A stretch of DNA of 64,000 bases from positions 1 to 64,000 of the forward strand of contig NZ_CANMSJ010000013.1 in NCBI RefSeq assembly GCF_947500605.1. Reading direction: 5' to 3'. Position 1 is the first letter of the stretch, and each line of letters starts with the position of its first letter. Under the pieces are notes generated by a model. That model saw only the letters and a list, made by a program, of their open reading frames with translations, was not told the DNA's origin and ran no database searches. The stretch comes from an uncultured Lacinutrix sp. (GTDB lineage Bacteria; Bacteroidota; Bacteroidia; Flavobacteriales; Flavobacteriaceae). The position numbers and the translations under genes were made by a program. Below, piece after piece: positions 17,537-26,273 of this stretch.

Positions 17537-18196
17537 TTATATATTTAGGTATCTGTTTAAGTAGTCTGAACGTTCTTTAAGTCCTATTAAATAGCTGTCG
17601 TCTTCATGTCCAGAAACTATATTATAACTGTAGCGTCTAAACGTTTGCATGATTTCATTTAAATTAGCGTTGCCAATTTTTAAAGTAATCTGTGCGATAT
17701 CATTTTCGAATTTAGATATAAAAGAGCCTAATAGCTTACCGTTGTTAGATTCTACAATCTGGCTAACTTCACTAAAAGAATAATCTGCAACTCCTTTTTC
17801 TATAATTAATACTGCTCCAGCTTCAGAAAAGAAAGGTGTTTGGTTAAAAAGAGTAATAATGTCATTTAGTTCATAATAACCTAAATACACATTGTTATTA
17901 CTTAAAACAGGCATAATATTAGACGAGTTTTGTGCAAATGCCTCAAGTACATCCAGCCAGTTAGTGTCTTCTCTTACAAAAAAACCTTCGCCCGAATAAC
18001 GATAGTCTTCAATAGGTTTTTCGCTATCAAAACAATGAGCATCGTTTTCAGAAATACAACCTAAGTAAACACCATCGGCATTTACAATAGGAATATGTGA
18101 ATACGTTAACTGGTTAAAAAGCAGCTGAATCTCTTTAACTTTATCCGTGTTTGCTAATGGTTTAATATCGTTTATTATGTAATCTAGAAGATTCAT
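17537..18196 (-). CDS. CBS domain-containing protein
   Basis: The 219-residue product begins MNLLDYIINDIKPL; an upstream ATG at 18241 would add 15 residues unlike the family and was rejected. Two CBS-type repeats are visible (about 10-65 with SHIPIVNADGVYLGCISEND, and about 70-125 with NIMPVLSNNNVYLGYYELND), followed by an ACT-like region with KLLGSFISKFENDIAQITLKI. CBS pairs usually bind adenine nucleotides. Being paired with nadK with a 2-nt gap makes a regulatory link to nucleotide or NADP state attractive, but that is inference. Confidence 0.85.
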   Translation of the reverse strand: MNLLDYIINDIKPLANTDKVKEIQLLFNQLTYSHIPIVNADGVYLGCISENDAHCFDSEKPIEDYRYSGEGFFVREDTNWLDVLEAFAQNSSNIMPVLSNNNVYLGYYELNDIITLFNQTPFFSEAGAVLIIEKGVADYSFSEVSQIVESNNGKLLGSFISKFENDIAQITLKIGNANLNEIMQTFRRYSYNIVSGHEDDSYLIGLKERSDYLNRYLNI

Positions 18197-18289
18197 AGTG
18201 TGTCTTTCAATTTTATGCAAATTAATTAAAAATAAGAACAATCTCGTGTATCTACTTTGTATTTTTGTACTAATTAATTCATATTTAAA

Positions 18290-19003
18290 ATGACAAAATT
18301 AAGCGTAAACATAAATAAAATAGCAACATTAAGAAACTCTAGAGGTGGAGATACGCCCAATGTTGTGCAGTTTGCAAAAGATGTTCAGCGTTTTGGAGCA
18401 GAAGGTGTAACCATACATCCAAGACCAGACGAGAGACATATTCGTTACCAAGATGCTTACGATTTAAAACCAATTGTACACACAGAGTATAATATAGAAG
18501 GAAATCCTATCACTAAGTTTGTAGATATGGTTCTTGAAATTAAGCCAACGCAGGTAACATTAGTTCCAGATAGTATTGATGCATTAACAAGTAATGCGGG
18601 TTGGGATACTATTAAGCATAAAGATTTTTTAGTTGAAGTTATTGCTGAATTTAAAAGGAATAACATTCGTACATCTATTTTTGTAGATCCAGATACAAAG
18701 CAAATTGAAGGCGCTAAAGAAACAGGAGCCGATAGAATAGAGTTATATACAGAAGGTTTTGCAGATCAATACCATTTAGGAAATAAAGAAGCAATAAAAC
18801 CTTATGCAGAATGCGCAGAGATTGCAAATAAAATAGGATTAGGAGTAAATGCTGGTCATGATTTGTCTTTGGATAATATTCAGTTTTTTAAACAAAACAT
18901 TCCAGAATTATTAGAGGTTTCTATTGGTCATGCTTTAATTTCTGAAAGCTTATACTTAGGTATAGAAAATGTAGTTAATATGTATTTGAATAAATTAAAA
19001 TAA
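18290..19003 (+). CDS. pdxJ: Pyridoxine 5'-phosphate synthase
   Basis: PdxJ makes pyridoxine 5'-phosphate from 1-deoxyxylulose 5-phosphate and 3-amino-2-oxopropyl phosphate, the last ring-closing step of the DXP-dependent vitamin B6 pathway. The 237-residue TIM barrel shows the conserved LSVNINKIATLRNSRGG start, GVTIHPRPDERHI, VTLVPDS, TSIFVDPD, RIELYTEGFA and GLGVNAGHDLSLDN. The length is normal. A -7-like box, TATTTTTG, lies at 18260-18267 without a clear partner box. Its TAA overlaps the next ATG by one base, so it is translationally coupled to the hydrolase gene. Confidence 0.96.
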   Translation: MTKLSVNINKIATLRNSRGGDTPNVVQFAKDVQRFGAEGVTIHPRPDERHIRYQDAYDLKPIVHTEYNIEGNPITKFVDMVLEIKPTQVTLVPDSIDALTSNAGWDTIKHKDFLVEVIAEFKRNNIRTSIFVDPDTKQIEGAKETGADRIELYTEGFADQYHLGNKEAIKPYAECAEIANKIGLGVNAGHDLSLDNIQFFKQNIPELLEVSIGHALISESLYLGIENVVNMYLNKLK

Positions 19004-19767
19004 TGCAATTACACTCAAACATAATAGGAGAAGGCAAACCATTTATTATCCTTCATGGCTTTTTAGGCATGAGCGATAACTGGAAAACATTAGGAAAGGA
19101 ATTTGCAAAAGCAGGGTTTCAGGTTCATCTAATAGATCAACGTAATCATGGAAGGAGTTTTCATAGCGATAACTTTAATTACGATCTTTTATCTCAAGAT
19201 TTAAAAGAGTATTGCGACACGCATAATTTAAAAGATATTGTTTTGCTTGGTCATTCTATGGGTGGAAAAACGGCAATGTTATTTGCATCGCAATTTCCCG
19301 ATTATGTTACCAAATTGTTAATCGCAGATATTTCGCCACGTTTTTATCCTATTCATCACGATGCTATCCTAGAAGGTTTAGCAAGTTTAGACTTTAATAC
19401 TTTAAAAACTAGAGGAGCGGCAGAAGAGCAATTGTCTAATTATGTTAGCGATCATGGAACAAGACTATTTCTTTTAAAAAATCTATATTGGGTAGAGAAA
19501 GGAATTCTAGGTTTAAGAATAAATTTAGATGTTTTAACCGAAAACGTTAGTGAAGTAGGCGAAGCATTACCAATGCATTCTAAATTTGAAGGTGATACCT
19601 TGTTTTTAAAAGGAGATAAAAGTGAATACATAGCAGCGCAAGACGAAGCGATAATAAAAGCACATTTTCCAAATGCTAAAATAGAAACCATTGCAAATGC
19701 TGGGCATTGGTTGCATGCAGAAAATCCTAAAGATTTTTATAATGCAGTAATTAATTTTGTAAATTAA
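19003..19767 (+). CDS. Alpha/beta-fold hydrolase (YbfF-like esterase)
   Basis: The 254-residue product has the alpha/beta hydrolase blocks: oxyanion region LHGFLGMSDNW, DQRNHGRS, nucleophile elbow GHSMGG with Ser85, and the late catalytic His235 in AGHWLHAENP. The set DQRNHG plus GHSMGG resembles the YbfF/ABHD11 type of small esterase; the substrate cannot be read from sequence. It overlaps the pdxJ stop by one base and is followed 22 nt later by the holin-family gene, so the three form an operon. Confidence 0.85.
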   Translation: MQLHSNIIGEGKPFIILHGFLGMSDNWKTLGKEFAKAGFQVHLIDQRNHGRSFHSDNFNYDLLSQDLKEYCDTHNLKDIVLLGHSMGGKTAMLFASQFPDYVTKLLIADISPRFYPIHHDAILEGLASLDFNTLKTRGAAEEQLSNYVSDHGTRLFLLKNLYWVEKGILGLRINLDVLTENVSEVGEALPMHSKFEGDTLFLKGDKSEYIAAQDEAIIKAHFPNAKIETIANAGHWLHAENPKDFYNAVINFVN

Positions 19768-19789
19768 GAAACATTTAAAAACAAAAATT

Positions 19790-20143
19790 ATGAACTTAAT
19801 AATAAGACTTCTTTTAAATGCTATCGCTGTATTTGTGTTAGCTAACGTATTAAGTGGTGTGCAAGTAGATGGTTATGTTTCTGCAATAATTGTTGCAGTT
19901 GTGTTATCTATTTTAAATCTATTAGTTAAACCATTGTTGGTAATATTAACTTTACCAATAACTATAATTACATTAGGATTGTTTCTAATTGTAATAAATG
20001 CGCTAATTATTCTCTTGGCCGATAAATTAATTGATGGTTTTGCCGTAGTTAATTTCTGGTGGGCAATTTTATTTAGTGTGTTATTATCAATATTGCAATC
20101 GTTGCTTCAATCGTTTATGAAAACCGATAAGAAAAAAAAATAG
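19790..20143 (+). CDS. Phage holin family IV (four-TM) membrane protein
   Basis: The 117-residue product is nearly all hydrophobic with about four membrane helices (roughly 3-25, 30-52, 56-78 and 85-108) and a lysine tail, KTDKKKK. It matches the pattern of the widespread four-helix 'phage holin superfamily IV' proteins (SILNLLVKPLLVILTLPITI). Despite the name it is not linked to phage here: its neighbours are pdxJ, an esterase and tig. Its function in the inner membrane is unknown. Confidence 0.8.
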   Translation: MNLIIRLLLNAIAVFVLANVLSGVQVDGYVSAIIVAVVLSILNLLVKPLLVILTLPITIITLGLFLIVINALIILLADKLIDGFAVVNFWWAILFSVLLSILQSLLQSFMKTDKKKK

Positions 20144-20252
20144 ACAGCAATCAGTTATAGTGTATTCTTGGGCAATGAGTTTCGGGTCTTAATGTAAGTT
20201 ATATAGCATTCTTTACGATTATATTTCGTCTGAAATTCAACATATTAAAAAC

Positions 20253-20283
20253 TTTGATGGAGTGTAAAAAATCAGTACTTTTG
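20253..20283 (+). promoter_or_regulatory. Promoter of tig (TTTG-N19-TACTTTTG)
   Basis: The -33 box TTTG (20253-20256) and -7 box TACTTTTG (20276-20283) are separated by exactly 19 nt, an excellent fit to the Bacteroidota housekeeping consensus. Transcription would begin near 20290. Confidence 0.75.
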
Positions 20284-20291
20284 CACTCCAT
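20257..20291. repeat. Inverted repeat bracketing the tig -7 box
   Basis: ATGGAGTG (20257-20264) and CACTCCAT (20284-20291) are perfect 8-nt complements enclosing the -7 box, with T residues right after. It could be an operator half-site pair, or a terminator hairpin for the upstream operon. Confidence 0.5.
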
Positions 20292-20480
20292 TTTTGGTTA
20301 CATTAAACTTGTTTAAGCTTTTAGTAAAGGTGAAAACGAGTAATTTTAAAATCAATTAAACTTTCTTTTTAAGTTGTATAGCATCGCTGTGTAAGTGTAA
20401 AAGGTGTAGAGTTGTTTTTAAAAGATGATGTTTAACCAATTTCAGAAGTTTAAACTAGTTTATAAAATAGATTATTCAAA

Positions 20481-21809
20481 ATGAATATTACAAGAGAAAA
20501 TAAAGATGCATTAAATGCTGTAGTAACAGTGGTAATCGAGAAAGAGGATTACACAGCTAAAGTTGAAAAAATCTTAGTAGATTACAGAAAAACAGCAAAC
20601 ATTCCTGGATTTAGAAAAGGTCAAGTACCAATGGGAATGGTGAAAAAACAATACGGTAAAGCTGTATTAGTTGATGAGGTTAATAAATTAATTCAAGAAG
20701 GATTAAATAAATATTTAGCTGAAGAAAAGTTAGATGTTTTAGGTCAGCCATTACCAAAAGCTCAAGATGAGATTAATTGGGATTCTGATAGTTTTTCTTT
20801 TGATTTTGAATTAGGTCTTGCGCCAGAATTTGAAGTTGATTTAGAAGGGAAAAAAGATATTACACATTATAATATTGTTGCAGACGATAAATTAATCGAT
20901 GGTCAAGTAGAAAACATCCAAAAACAATATGGAACATTAGCTCCTTTAGAAGAAGTTGCTAAAGACAGTGAAATTACTGGAGTTTATAAAAACGAAGCTG
21001 AAGAAATAGAAAACACTGTAACTTTAACTTTAGATAAATTTAAAGGTAAATCAACAGAAAAGAAGTTTGTAGGAGCTAAAGTAGGAGATGTTATTACATT
21101 AAAAACAAAAGGACTTTACGAAGATGATCACGAATTAATGCATGCTTTAAAATTAGAGCATGATAAAGCGCATGATTTAGATATTGAAGTTGCTTTTGAA
21201 ATCACTGAAGTAAATAAACGTGAGCCAGCAGATTTAGACCAAGAGTTATTTGATAAATTATTTGGTAAAGATGGTGTAAAATCTGTTTCAGAATTAAAAG
21301 AGAAGATTAAAGAAGATGCTGAAAAGCAATTCATACAACAATCAGATCAGAAATTCTTAAACGACGTTACTGAAGATTTAGTAGCAAATACTAAATTCGA
21401 TTTACCAGCAGAGTTTTTAACTAAATGGATGCAATCTGCAGGTGAAAAGCCTATGGATGCAGCTACTGCTAAAGAAGAATACCAGAAGTCTGAAAAAAGC
21501 TTACGTTACCAACTTATCGAAGCTAAGTTAATGCAAGCTAACGACATTAAAGTAGATTTCGAAGATGTAAAGGAAAGTGCTAAGTCAATGATTAAAGTGC
21601 AAATGGCACAGTTTGGTCAAATGAATCCTAGTGATAAAGAACTTGACGATATTGCTGCAAGAGTATTATCTAACCAAGAAGAAGTTAAGCGTTTAAGCGA
21701 GCAAGTTGTAAGCCAAAAACTATTAAATCTTTACAAAGAAAAAGCTAACGTAAAAACAAAAGAATTAACTTACGATAAGTTTGTTAAGGAAGTTTATGGC
21801 GATAAATAA
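20481..21809 (+). CDS. tig: Trigger factor
   Basis: Trigger factor binds the ribosome exit and shields nascent chains, with prolyl isomerase activity in many species. The 442-residue product has the N-terminal ribosome-binding domain with the signature region NIPGFRKGQVPMGMVKKQYG (near residues 37-56), a middle domain (about 150-240) and the long helical chaperone domain. The middle domain is shorter and more divergent than in E. coli (432 aa overall), a common state in Bacteroidota, so isomerase activity is uncertain. It has its own promoter and terminator, and clpP and clpX follow. Confidence 0.93.
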   Translation: MNITRENKDALNAVVTVVIEKEDYTAKVEKILVDYRKTANIPGFRKGQVPMGMVKKQYGKAVLVDEVNKLIQEGLNKYLAEEKLDVLGQPLPKAQDEINWDSDSFSFDFELGLAPEFEVDLEGKKDITHYNIVADDKLIDGQVENIQKQYGTLAPLEEVAKDSEITGVYKNEAEEIENTVTLTLDKFKGKSTEKKFVGAKVGDVITLKTKGLYEDDHELMHALKLEHDKAHDLDIEVAFEITEVNKREPADLDQELFDKLFGKDGVKSVSELKEKIKEDAEKQFIQQSDQKFLNDVTEDLVANTKFDLPAEFLTKWMQSAGEKPMDAATAKEEYQKSEKSLRYQLIEAKLMQANDIKVDFEDVKESAKSMIKVQMAQFGQMNPSDKELDDIAARVLSNQEEVKRLSEQVVSQKLLNLYKEKANVKTKELTYDKFVKEVYGDK

Positions 21810-21844
21810 GTCAAGCTTATTTTTTAAAGAATAATCATTATATT

Positions 21845-21882
21845 TAGGCGTTGAATTATTATAGATTCAACGCCTATTTTCT
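21845..21882 (+). terminator. Terminator after tig
   Basis: A 12-bp stem (TAGGCGTTGAAT / ATTCAACGCCTA) with an 8-nt loop is followed by TTTTCTT. It separates tig from clpP. Confidence 0.88.
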
Positions 21883-21906
21883 TAGCGTTAAATTCGACTT
21901 AAAAAG

Positions 21907-21937
21907 TTTGTTAACTGCTGATTTAACTATACATTTA
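21907..21937 (+). promoter_or_regulatory. Promoter of clpP (TTTG-N19-TACATTTA)
   Basis: TTTG at 21907-21910 and TACATTTA at 21930-21937 have the ideal 19-nt spacing; the -7 box differs from consensus only at its last base. It lies just after the tig terminator. Confidence 0.55.
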
Positions 21938-21993
21938 TAACTTCTTGAAGAAATTTGAGAACTTAATTAAAATATCAAATTCAAAAAACAAAT

Positions 21994-22668
21994 ATGGATT
22001 ACGGAAAAGAATTCGAGAAATTTGCCATAAAAGATCAAGGAATTAGCAGCACATATTACGATAAAATTGTGAGTAGTATGATGCCTCAAAACATGACGCC
22101 TTATATTATAGAAGAGCGCCAATTAAATATATCTCAATTAGATGTATTTTCAAGATTAATGATGGATCGTATCCTTTTCTTAGGAACAGGGATTAACGAT
22201 AATATTGCAAATATTATTCAAGCACAACTTTTATTTTTAGAAAGTGTAGACGCAAATAAAGACATTCAAATGTATATTAACTCTCCTGGAGGAAGTGTAT
22301 ATGCTGGATTAGGTATTTACGATACTATGCAGTTTATTAAGCCAGATGTGGCAACTATTTGTACAGGAATGGCAGCTTCTATGGGAGCCGTTTTATTGTG
22401 TGCAGGAGCAAAAGGGAAGCGTAGTGGTTTAACACATTCTCGTGTAATGATTCACCAACCTTTAGGTGGAGCGCAAGGTCAAGCTAGTGATATAGAAATT
22501 ACAGCTCGCGAAATTTTAATTTTAAAAGAAGAACTTTATAAAATTATAAGTAAACATTCTGGTCAAGATTACGACAAAGTGTACGAAGATAGTGATCGTG
22601 ATTATTGGATGAAATCTGATAAAGCTAAAGAGTACGGAATGATTGACGAGATTTTAGCTCGTAATTAA
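21994..22668 (+). CDS. clpP: ATP-dependent Clp protease proteolytic subunit ClpP
   Basis: ClpP is the barrel-shaped serine protease that degrades proteins unfolded by ClpX. The 224-residue product has the catalytic triad Ser129 (GMAASMG), His154 (MIHQP) and Asp203 (DRDYW), plus the SPGGSVYAGLGIYD oxyanion region. The N-terminal 30 residues before PYIIEERQ are longer than the usual propeptide and are probably removed on maturation. clpX follows 83 nt later, the classical pairing. Confidence 0.96.
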   Translation: MDYGKEFEKFAIKDQGISSTYYDKIVSSMMPQNMTPYIIEERQLNISQLDVFSRLMMDRILFLGTGINDNIANIIQAQLLFLESVDANKDIQMYINSPGGSVYAGLGIYDTMQFIKPDVATICTGMAASMGAVLLCAGAKGKRSGLTHSRVMIHQPLGGAQGQASDIEITAREILILKEELYKIISKHSGQDYDKVYEDSDRDYWMKSDKAKEYGMIDEILARN

Positions 22669-22751
22669 ATAGTGGATAAGAATTAAGTTAAGTTAGAACG
22701 ATAAAAGTGAAAACTTTTAACTTTTAGCTTTCAACTTTCAACTTAAAAAAA

Positions 22752-23984
22752 ATGGCAAAGGAAGAATTAGAATGTTCGTTTTGTGGTAGGAAAAAGCCAG
22801 AAACAAGTTTATTAATCGCAGGTTTAGATGCACATATTTGTGATCGCTGTATAGAGCAAGCGCACGGTATTGTTATTGAAGAATCTAAAGAGAGTGATAG
22901 CTCAGACTTGTCTGCAGAACTTATGTTGCGTAAGCCGCAGCAAATAAAAACGTTCTTAGACGAGTATATTATAGGTCAAGAGACTACTAAAAAAGTGATG
23001 TCTGTAGCTGTTTATAACCATTATAAACGTTTGTTACAACCACCAACAAATGATGATATCGAAATTCAAAAATCGAATATCATTATGGTTGGAGAAACTG
23101 GAACAGGTAAAACATTAATGGCAAAAACAATTGCTAAAATGCTTAACGTGCCTTTAGCTATTGTAGATGCAACAGTATTAACAGAGGCTGGTTATGTAGG
23201 TGAAGATGTAGAAAGTATACTAACACGTTTGTTACAAGCGGCAGATTATAGTTTAGAGAAAGCAGAAAAAGGTATTGTTTTTATAGATGAAATCGATAAA
23301 ATTGCTCGTAAAAGTGATAATCCTTCAATAACTAGAGATGTTTCTGGAGAAGGTGTACAACAAGCGTTGCTTAAGTTATTAGAAGGTACAGTTGTAAATG
23401 TACCGCCTAAAGGAGGACGTAAGCATCCAGATCAAAAATTTATTGAAGTAAACACAGAAAACATCTTATTCATTGCTGGTGGAGCTTTCGATGGTATAAA
23501 TCGTGTAATCTCTAAAAGATTAAACATGCAAGCTGTTGGTTACAGTGCTTCAATTAGTGACGATGTTGTAGATAATGATAATTTACTGCAATACATTATT
23601 CCTAAAGATTTAAAAGACTTTGGGTTAATACCAGAAATTATAGGACGATTACCTGTATTAACATACATGGATCCTTTAGATGCTGCAACACTAAGAGCTA
23701 TTTTAACAGAGCCTAAAAATGCTATTATTAAGCAATACAAAAAACTATTCTCTATGGATGAGATTGAGTTTAGTATTACAGATGGTGCTTTAGATTTTAT
23801 AGTTGGTAAAGCTATAGAATACAAATTAGGAGCCAGAGGATTACGTTCTTTATGCGAAGAGATCTTAACAGATGCAATGTTCGAATTACCTGGAAGTGAC
23901 ACTAAGAAAATTAATGTTACTAAGGTTTATGCCGAACAAAAAATATCTAAGAATACTATTAAGAAGCTAAAGGCGGTTTCTTAA
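22752..23984 (+). CDS. clpX: ATP-dependent Clp protease ATP-binding subunit ClpX
   Basis: ClpX is the AAA+ unfoldase that feeds ClpP. The 410-residue product has the N-terminal C4 zinc finger (Cys8, Cys11, Cys30, Cys33), Walker A GETGTGKT at 114-121, the pore loop GYVGED (147-152), Walker B VFIDE (176-180) and the RKH loop (223-225). The ClpP-docking IGF tripeptide is replaced by VGY at about 262-264. Together with the adjacent clpP and tig this is a protein quality-control block. A strong terminator follows. Confidence 0.96.
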   Translation: MAKEELECSFCGRKKPETSLLIAGLDAHICDRCIEQAHGIVIEESKESDSSDLSAELMLRKPQQIKTFLDEYIIGQETTKKVMSVAVYNHYKRLLQPPTNDDIEIQKSNIIMVGETGTGKTLMAKTIAKMLNVPLAIVDATVLTEAGYVGEDVESILTRLLQAADYSLEKAEKGIVFIDEIDKIARKSDNPSITRDVSGEGVQQALLKLLEGTVVNVPPKGGRKHPDQKFIEVNTENILFIAGGAFDGINRVISKRLNMQAVGYSASISDDVVDNDNLLQYIIPKDLKDFGLIPEIIGRLPVLTYMDPLDAATLRAILTEPKNAIIKQYKKLFSMDEIEFSITDGALDFIVGKAIEYKLGARGLRSLCEEILTDAMFELPGSDTKKINVTKVYAEQKISKNTIKKLKAVS

Positions 23985-24007
23985 ATTAAATAGCATACTA
24001 TAAATTG

Positions 24008-24038
24008 AAGCCTACCTTATTATAAGGTAGGCTTTTTT
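24008..24038 (+). terminator. Terminator after clpX
   Basis: A 12-bp stem (AAGCCTACCTTA / TAAGGTAGGCTT) with a 3-nt loop and T run. It lies 24 nt past the clpX stop. Confidence 0.9.
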
Positions 24039-24050
24039 ATTACCCATAAA

Positions 24051-24572
24051 ATGAAATTAATAAACTTAAAGAATCCCGATACAGAGAGGCTTGTGTTTGT
24101 TACTACAAGCATGGATGATGTTGCACTTGTTTTTCAATCAAGGTCTAACCCAATTGTTAGAAAATATATTATGCAACCTTTGTACACAAAGGAAGAGGAA
24201 GCGATAAATCATATCAAAAAACTAATAAGTTATTTAAAGGAGGATAAATCGATTAGTTGGACTTTAATAGATAAGACTTTAAATAAAAAAATAGGAGGTA
24301 TCTGTTTGTGGAATTTCTCTAAAGATAGAAAAACAGCTGAGGTTGGTTACGATCTATTGCCAGAGTATTTTAGAAAAGGTTACATGTCTGAAGCTTTAAA
24401 AGCGGTTATTGATCTTGGTTTTAAAGATCTTAATTTAGATAGAATTGAAGCTTATACCCATATAGAAAATGAAAGCTCTAAGAAATTGTTAGTAGCCTGT
24501 GGATTTGTACATCAGTCGGAAAGAAAAGATCCAGGATTTCCAAAGAACAGTATATATGCTTTAGATAAATAA
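24051..24572 (+). CDS. GNAT family N-acetyltransferase (RimJ/RimL type)
   Basis: The 173-residue product has the GNAT layout: TERLVFVTTSMDD at the start, KIGGICLWNF, then EVGYDLLPEYFRKGYMSEAL with the acetyl-CoA binding loop (RKGYMSEA, near residues 108-115), and RIEAYTHIENESSKKLLVACGF. This matches enzymes that acetylate ribosomal protein N-termini or small amines; the substrate is unknown. The gene has hairpin terminators on both sides, so it is a single transcription unit. Confidence 0.88.
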   Translation: MKLINLKNPDTERLVFVTTSMDDVALVFQSRSNPIVRKYIMQPLYTKEEEAINHIKKLISYLKEDKSISWTLIDKTLNKKIGGICLWNFSKDRKTAEVGYDLLPEYFRKGYMSEALKAVIDLGFKDLNLDRIEAYTHIENESSKKLLVACGFVHQSERKDPGFPKNSIYALDK

Positions 24573-24605
24573 AAAACCACTCGTAAAAAAGTTAGGAGTG
24601 GTTTT
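24573..24605 (+). terminator. Terminator after the acetyltransferase gene
   Basis: AAAACCACTC and GAGTGGTTTT form a 10-bp stem directly after the stop codon. Confidence 0.8.
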
Positions 24606-24715
24606 CTTGAATCTGAATTAACTAATTAACATAGATTCAACTAGGATAGAATTGATTAATAGCATTGTGAATTTAATGATAATTATTTGAATATCATAAT
24701 ATTAAATAATTTATT

Positions 24716-26230
24716 TTAACAGTTTTGCTTTAGTAGTTCGTCTATATAGTCTCTAGTGTTAGATAATCGAGGTACTTTATGTTGTCCACCAAGTTTATTG
24801 TTGTCTTTTAGCCAATCGTAAAATAATTTTGTTCTTGCTACAGTAATGTTTGGTTTGTTTAAGGTCATGTTATTGTAACGTTTAGCTTCATAATCTGAAT
24901 TTAGAGATTTTAGAGCATTGTCAAACAATTCATTAAAATAGTCAATGTCTTTAGGTGGTGTTTTAAACTCTATAAGCCACTGGTGAGCACCTTTTTCTTT
25001 GCCTTTCATAAATATTGGTGCAGCAGTATAATCTACAATTTCACTTTTTGTTTTCTTGCAGGCTTTTTTTAAGGCATCTTCTGCATTTTCAATAATAAGC
25101 TCTTCTCCAAAAACATTAATGTGATGTTTTGTTCTTCCAGAAACCTTTATTCTATAGGGTGTAATAGATGTAAAACGAATAGTGTCACCTATTTTATAAC
25201 GCCATAATCCGGCATTTGTAGTAATTATTACTGCGTAATTTTTGCCTTTCTCTACTTCGCTTAACGGAATAACATGCTCTTCTGGTGTGCCATGAGTATC
25301 CATAGGAATAAACTCATAAAAAATACCGTAATCTAGCATTAGTAGTAATTCGCTAGAATGGTTTAAATCTTGAATAGCAAAAAAGCCTTCAGAAGCATTA
25401 TAAATTTCATAATACTTAAAATCCTTCTTTGGTAAAATGTTTTTATATTGTTGTACGTATGGATTAAAACTAACACCTCCATGAAAGTAAACTTCCAAGT
25501 TTGGCCAAATGTCAAACAAAGAATCTTTTTCAGTTTTATCTAATACATTATTAAGTAAAACAAGCATCCAGGATGGTACGCCGGCTAAACTAGTAACGTT
25601 TTCATTTATAGTTTCATTTACTATGGCAGCCATTTTAGTTTCCCAATCACTCATTAAAGAAACTTTGTTGCTAGGTGTGCTACTAAACTCTGCCCAAAAA
25701 GGCATGTTGTCTATTAAAATAGCACTTAAATCGCCAAAGGCTGTGCCGTTTTCTTTATATAATTCTTTACTACCACCTAGTCTTAAGCTTTTTCCTGTAA
25801 AGAGTTGGGAGTCTTCGTTATTATTTAAATACATGCACAGTAAATCTTTACTTGCAGCATAATGGCAGTTTTCTAAAGAATCCTGACTTACAGGTATAAA
25901 CTTACTTTTTGCGCTAGTAGTGCCGCTAGATTTAGCGAACCATTTTATAGGTGAAGGCCAAAAAATATTGTGTTCTCCTAATCGAGAGCGTTCAAATAGA
26001 TCTTGATAGCCTTCGTAGTTTTTTACTGGAACTCTACTAGCAAACTCGGCATAGGTTTTAATAGAAGCATAGTCGTACTGCTTACCAATCTCTGTGTCTT
26101 TAGCTGTTTCAATTAAGTTAAATAGCAGTTCTTCTTGTACTTCATTTGGATATTTTAAGAACAAATCAATTTGGTGAAACCGTTTCTTTAAAAACCATGA
26201 AGCGATAGAATTTACTAAAGGAATTGGCAT
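24716..26230 (-). CDS. GH3 auxin-responsive promoter family protein (acyl-adenylate-forming type)
   Basis: The 504-residue product is a full-length bacterial member of the GH3 family. Motifs include the adenylation P-loop-like KSSGTTSAKSKFIPVS (near residue 95-110), FHGGVSFNPY, YNASEGFFAIQD (the second adenylation motif) and GLWRYKIGDTIRF. Plant GH3 enzymes join amino acids to hormone acids through an acyl-adenylate. Bacterial members keep the active-site layout, but their substrates are not known, and the 'auxin' name should not be read literally. It is divergent from DUF2797, with 43 nt between starts. Confidence 0.88.
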   Translation of the reverse strand: MPIPLVNSIASWFLKKRFHQIDLFLKYPNEVQEELLFNLIETAKDTEIGKQYDYASIKTYAEFASRVPVKNYEGYQDLFERSRLGEHNIFWPSPIKWFAKSSGTTSAKSKFIPVSQDSLENCHYAASKDLLCMYLNNNEDSQLFTGKSLRLGGSKELYKENGTAFGDLSAILIDNMPFWAEFSSTPSNKVSLMSDWETKMAAIVNETINENVTSLAGVPSWMLVLLNNVLDKTEKDSLFDIWPNLEVYFHGGVSFNPYVQQYKNILPKKDFKYYEIYNASEGFFAIQDLNHSSELLLMLDYGIFYEFIPMDTHGTPEEHVIPLSEVEKGKNYAVIITTNAGLWRYKIGDTIRFTSITPYRIKVSGRTKHHINVFGEELIIENAEDALKKACKKTKSEIVDYTAAPIFMKGKEKGAHQWLIEFKTPPKDIDYFNELFDNALKSLNSDYEAKRYNNMTLNKPNITVARTKLFYDWLKDNNKLGGQHKVPRLSNTRDYIDELLKQNC

Positions 26231-26273
26231 ATATTTATAGTATATTTAGAGACTAAAAATAACACTTTTTTTT

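Larger units (their letters stand above)
20144..20480. other. 337-bp intergenic region upstream of tig
   Basis: It contains the tig promoter and an inverted repeat at 20253-20291 (listed separately) and then a roughly 190-nt leader with no open frame or clear hairpin. Nothing else is supported. Confidence 0.6.

Noticed and set aside
19790-20143. Phage holin family protein as a prophage marker
   Set aside because: Neighbours are housekeeping genes and the family is widespread in bacteria without phage linkage; no integrase or phage structural gene is present.
24716-26230. Plant-like auxin metabolism
   Set aside because: The family name is historical; no auxin synthesis or signalling gene is present.
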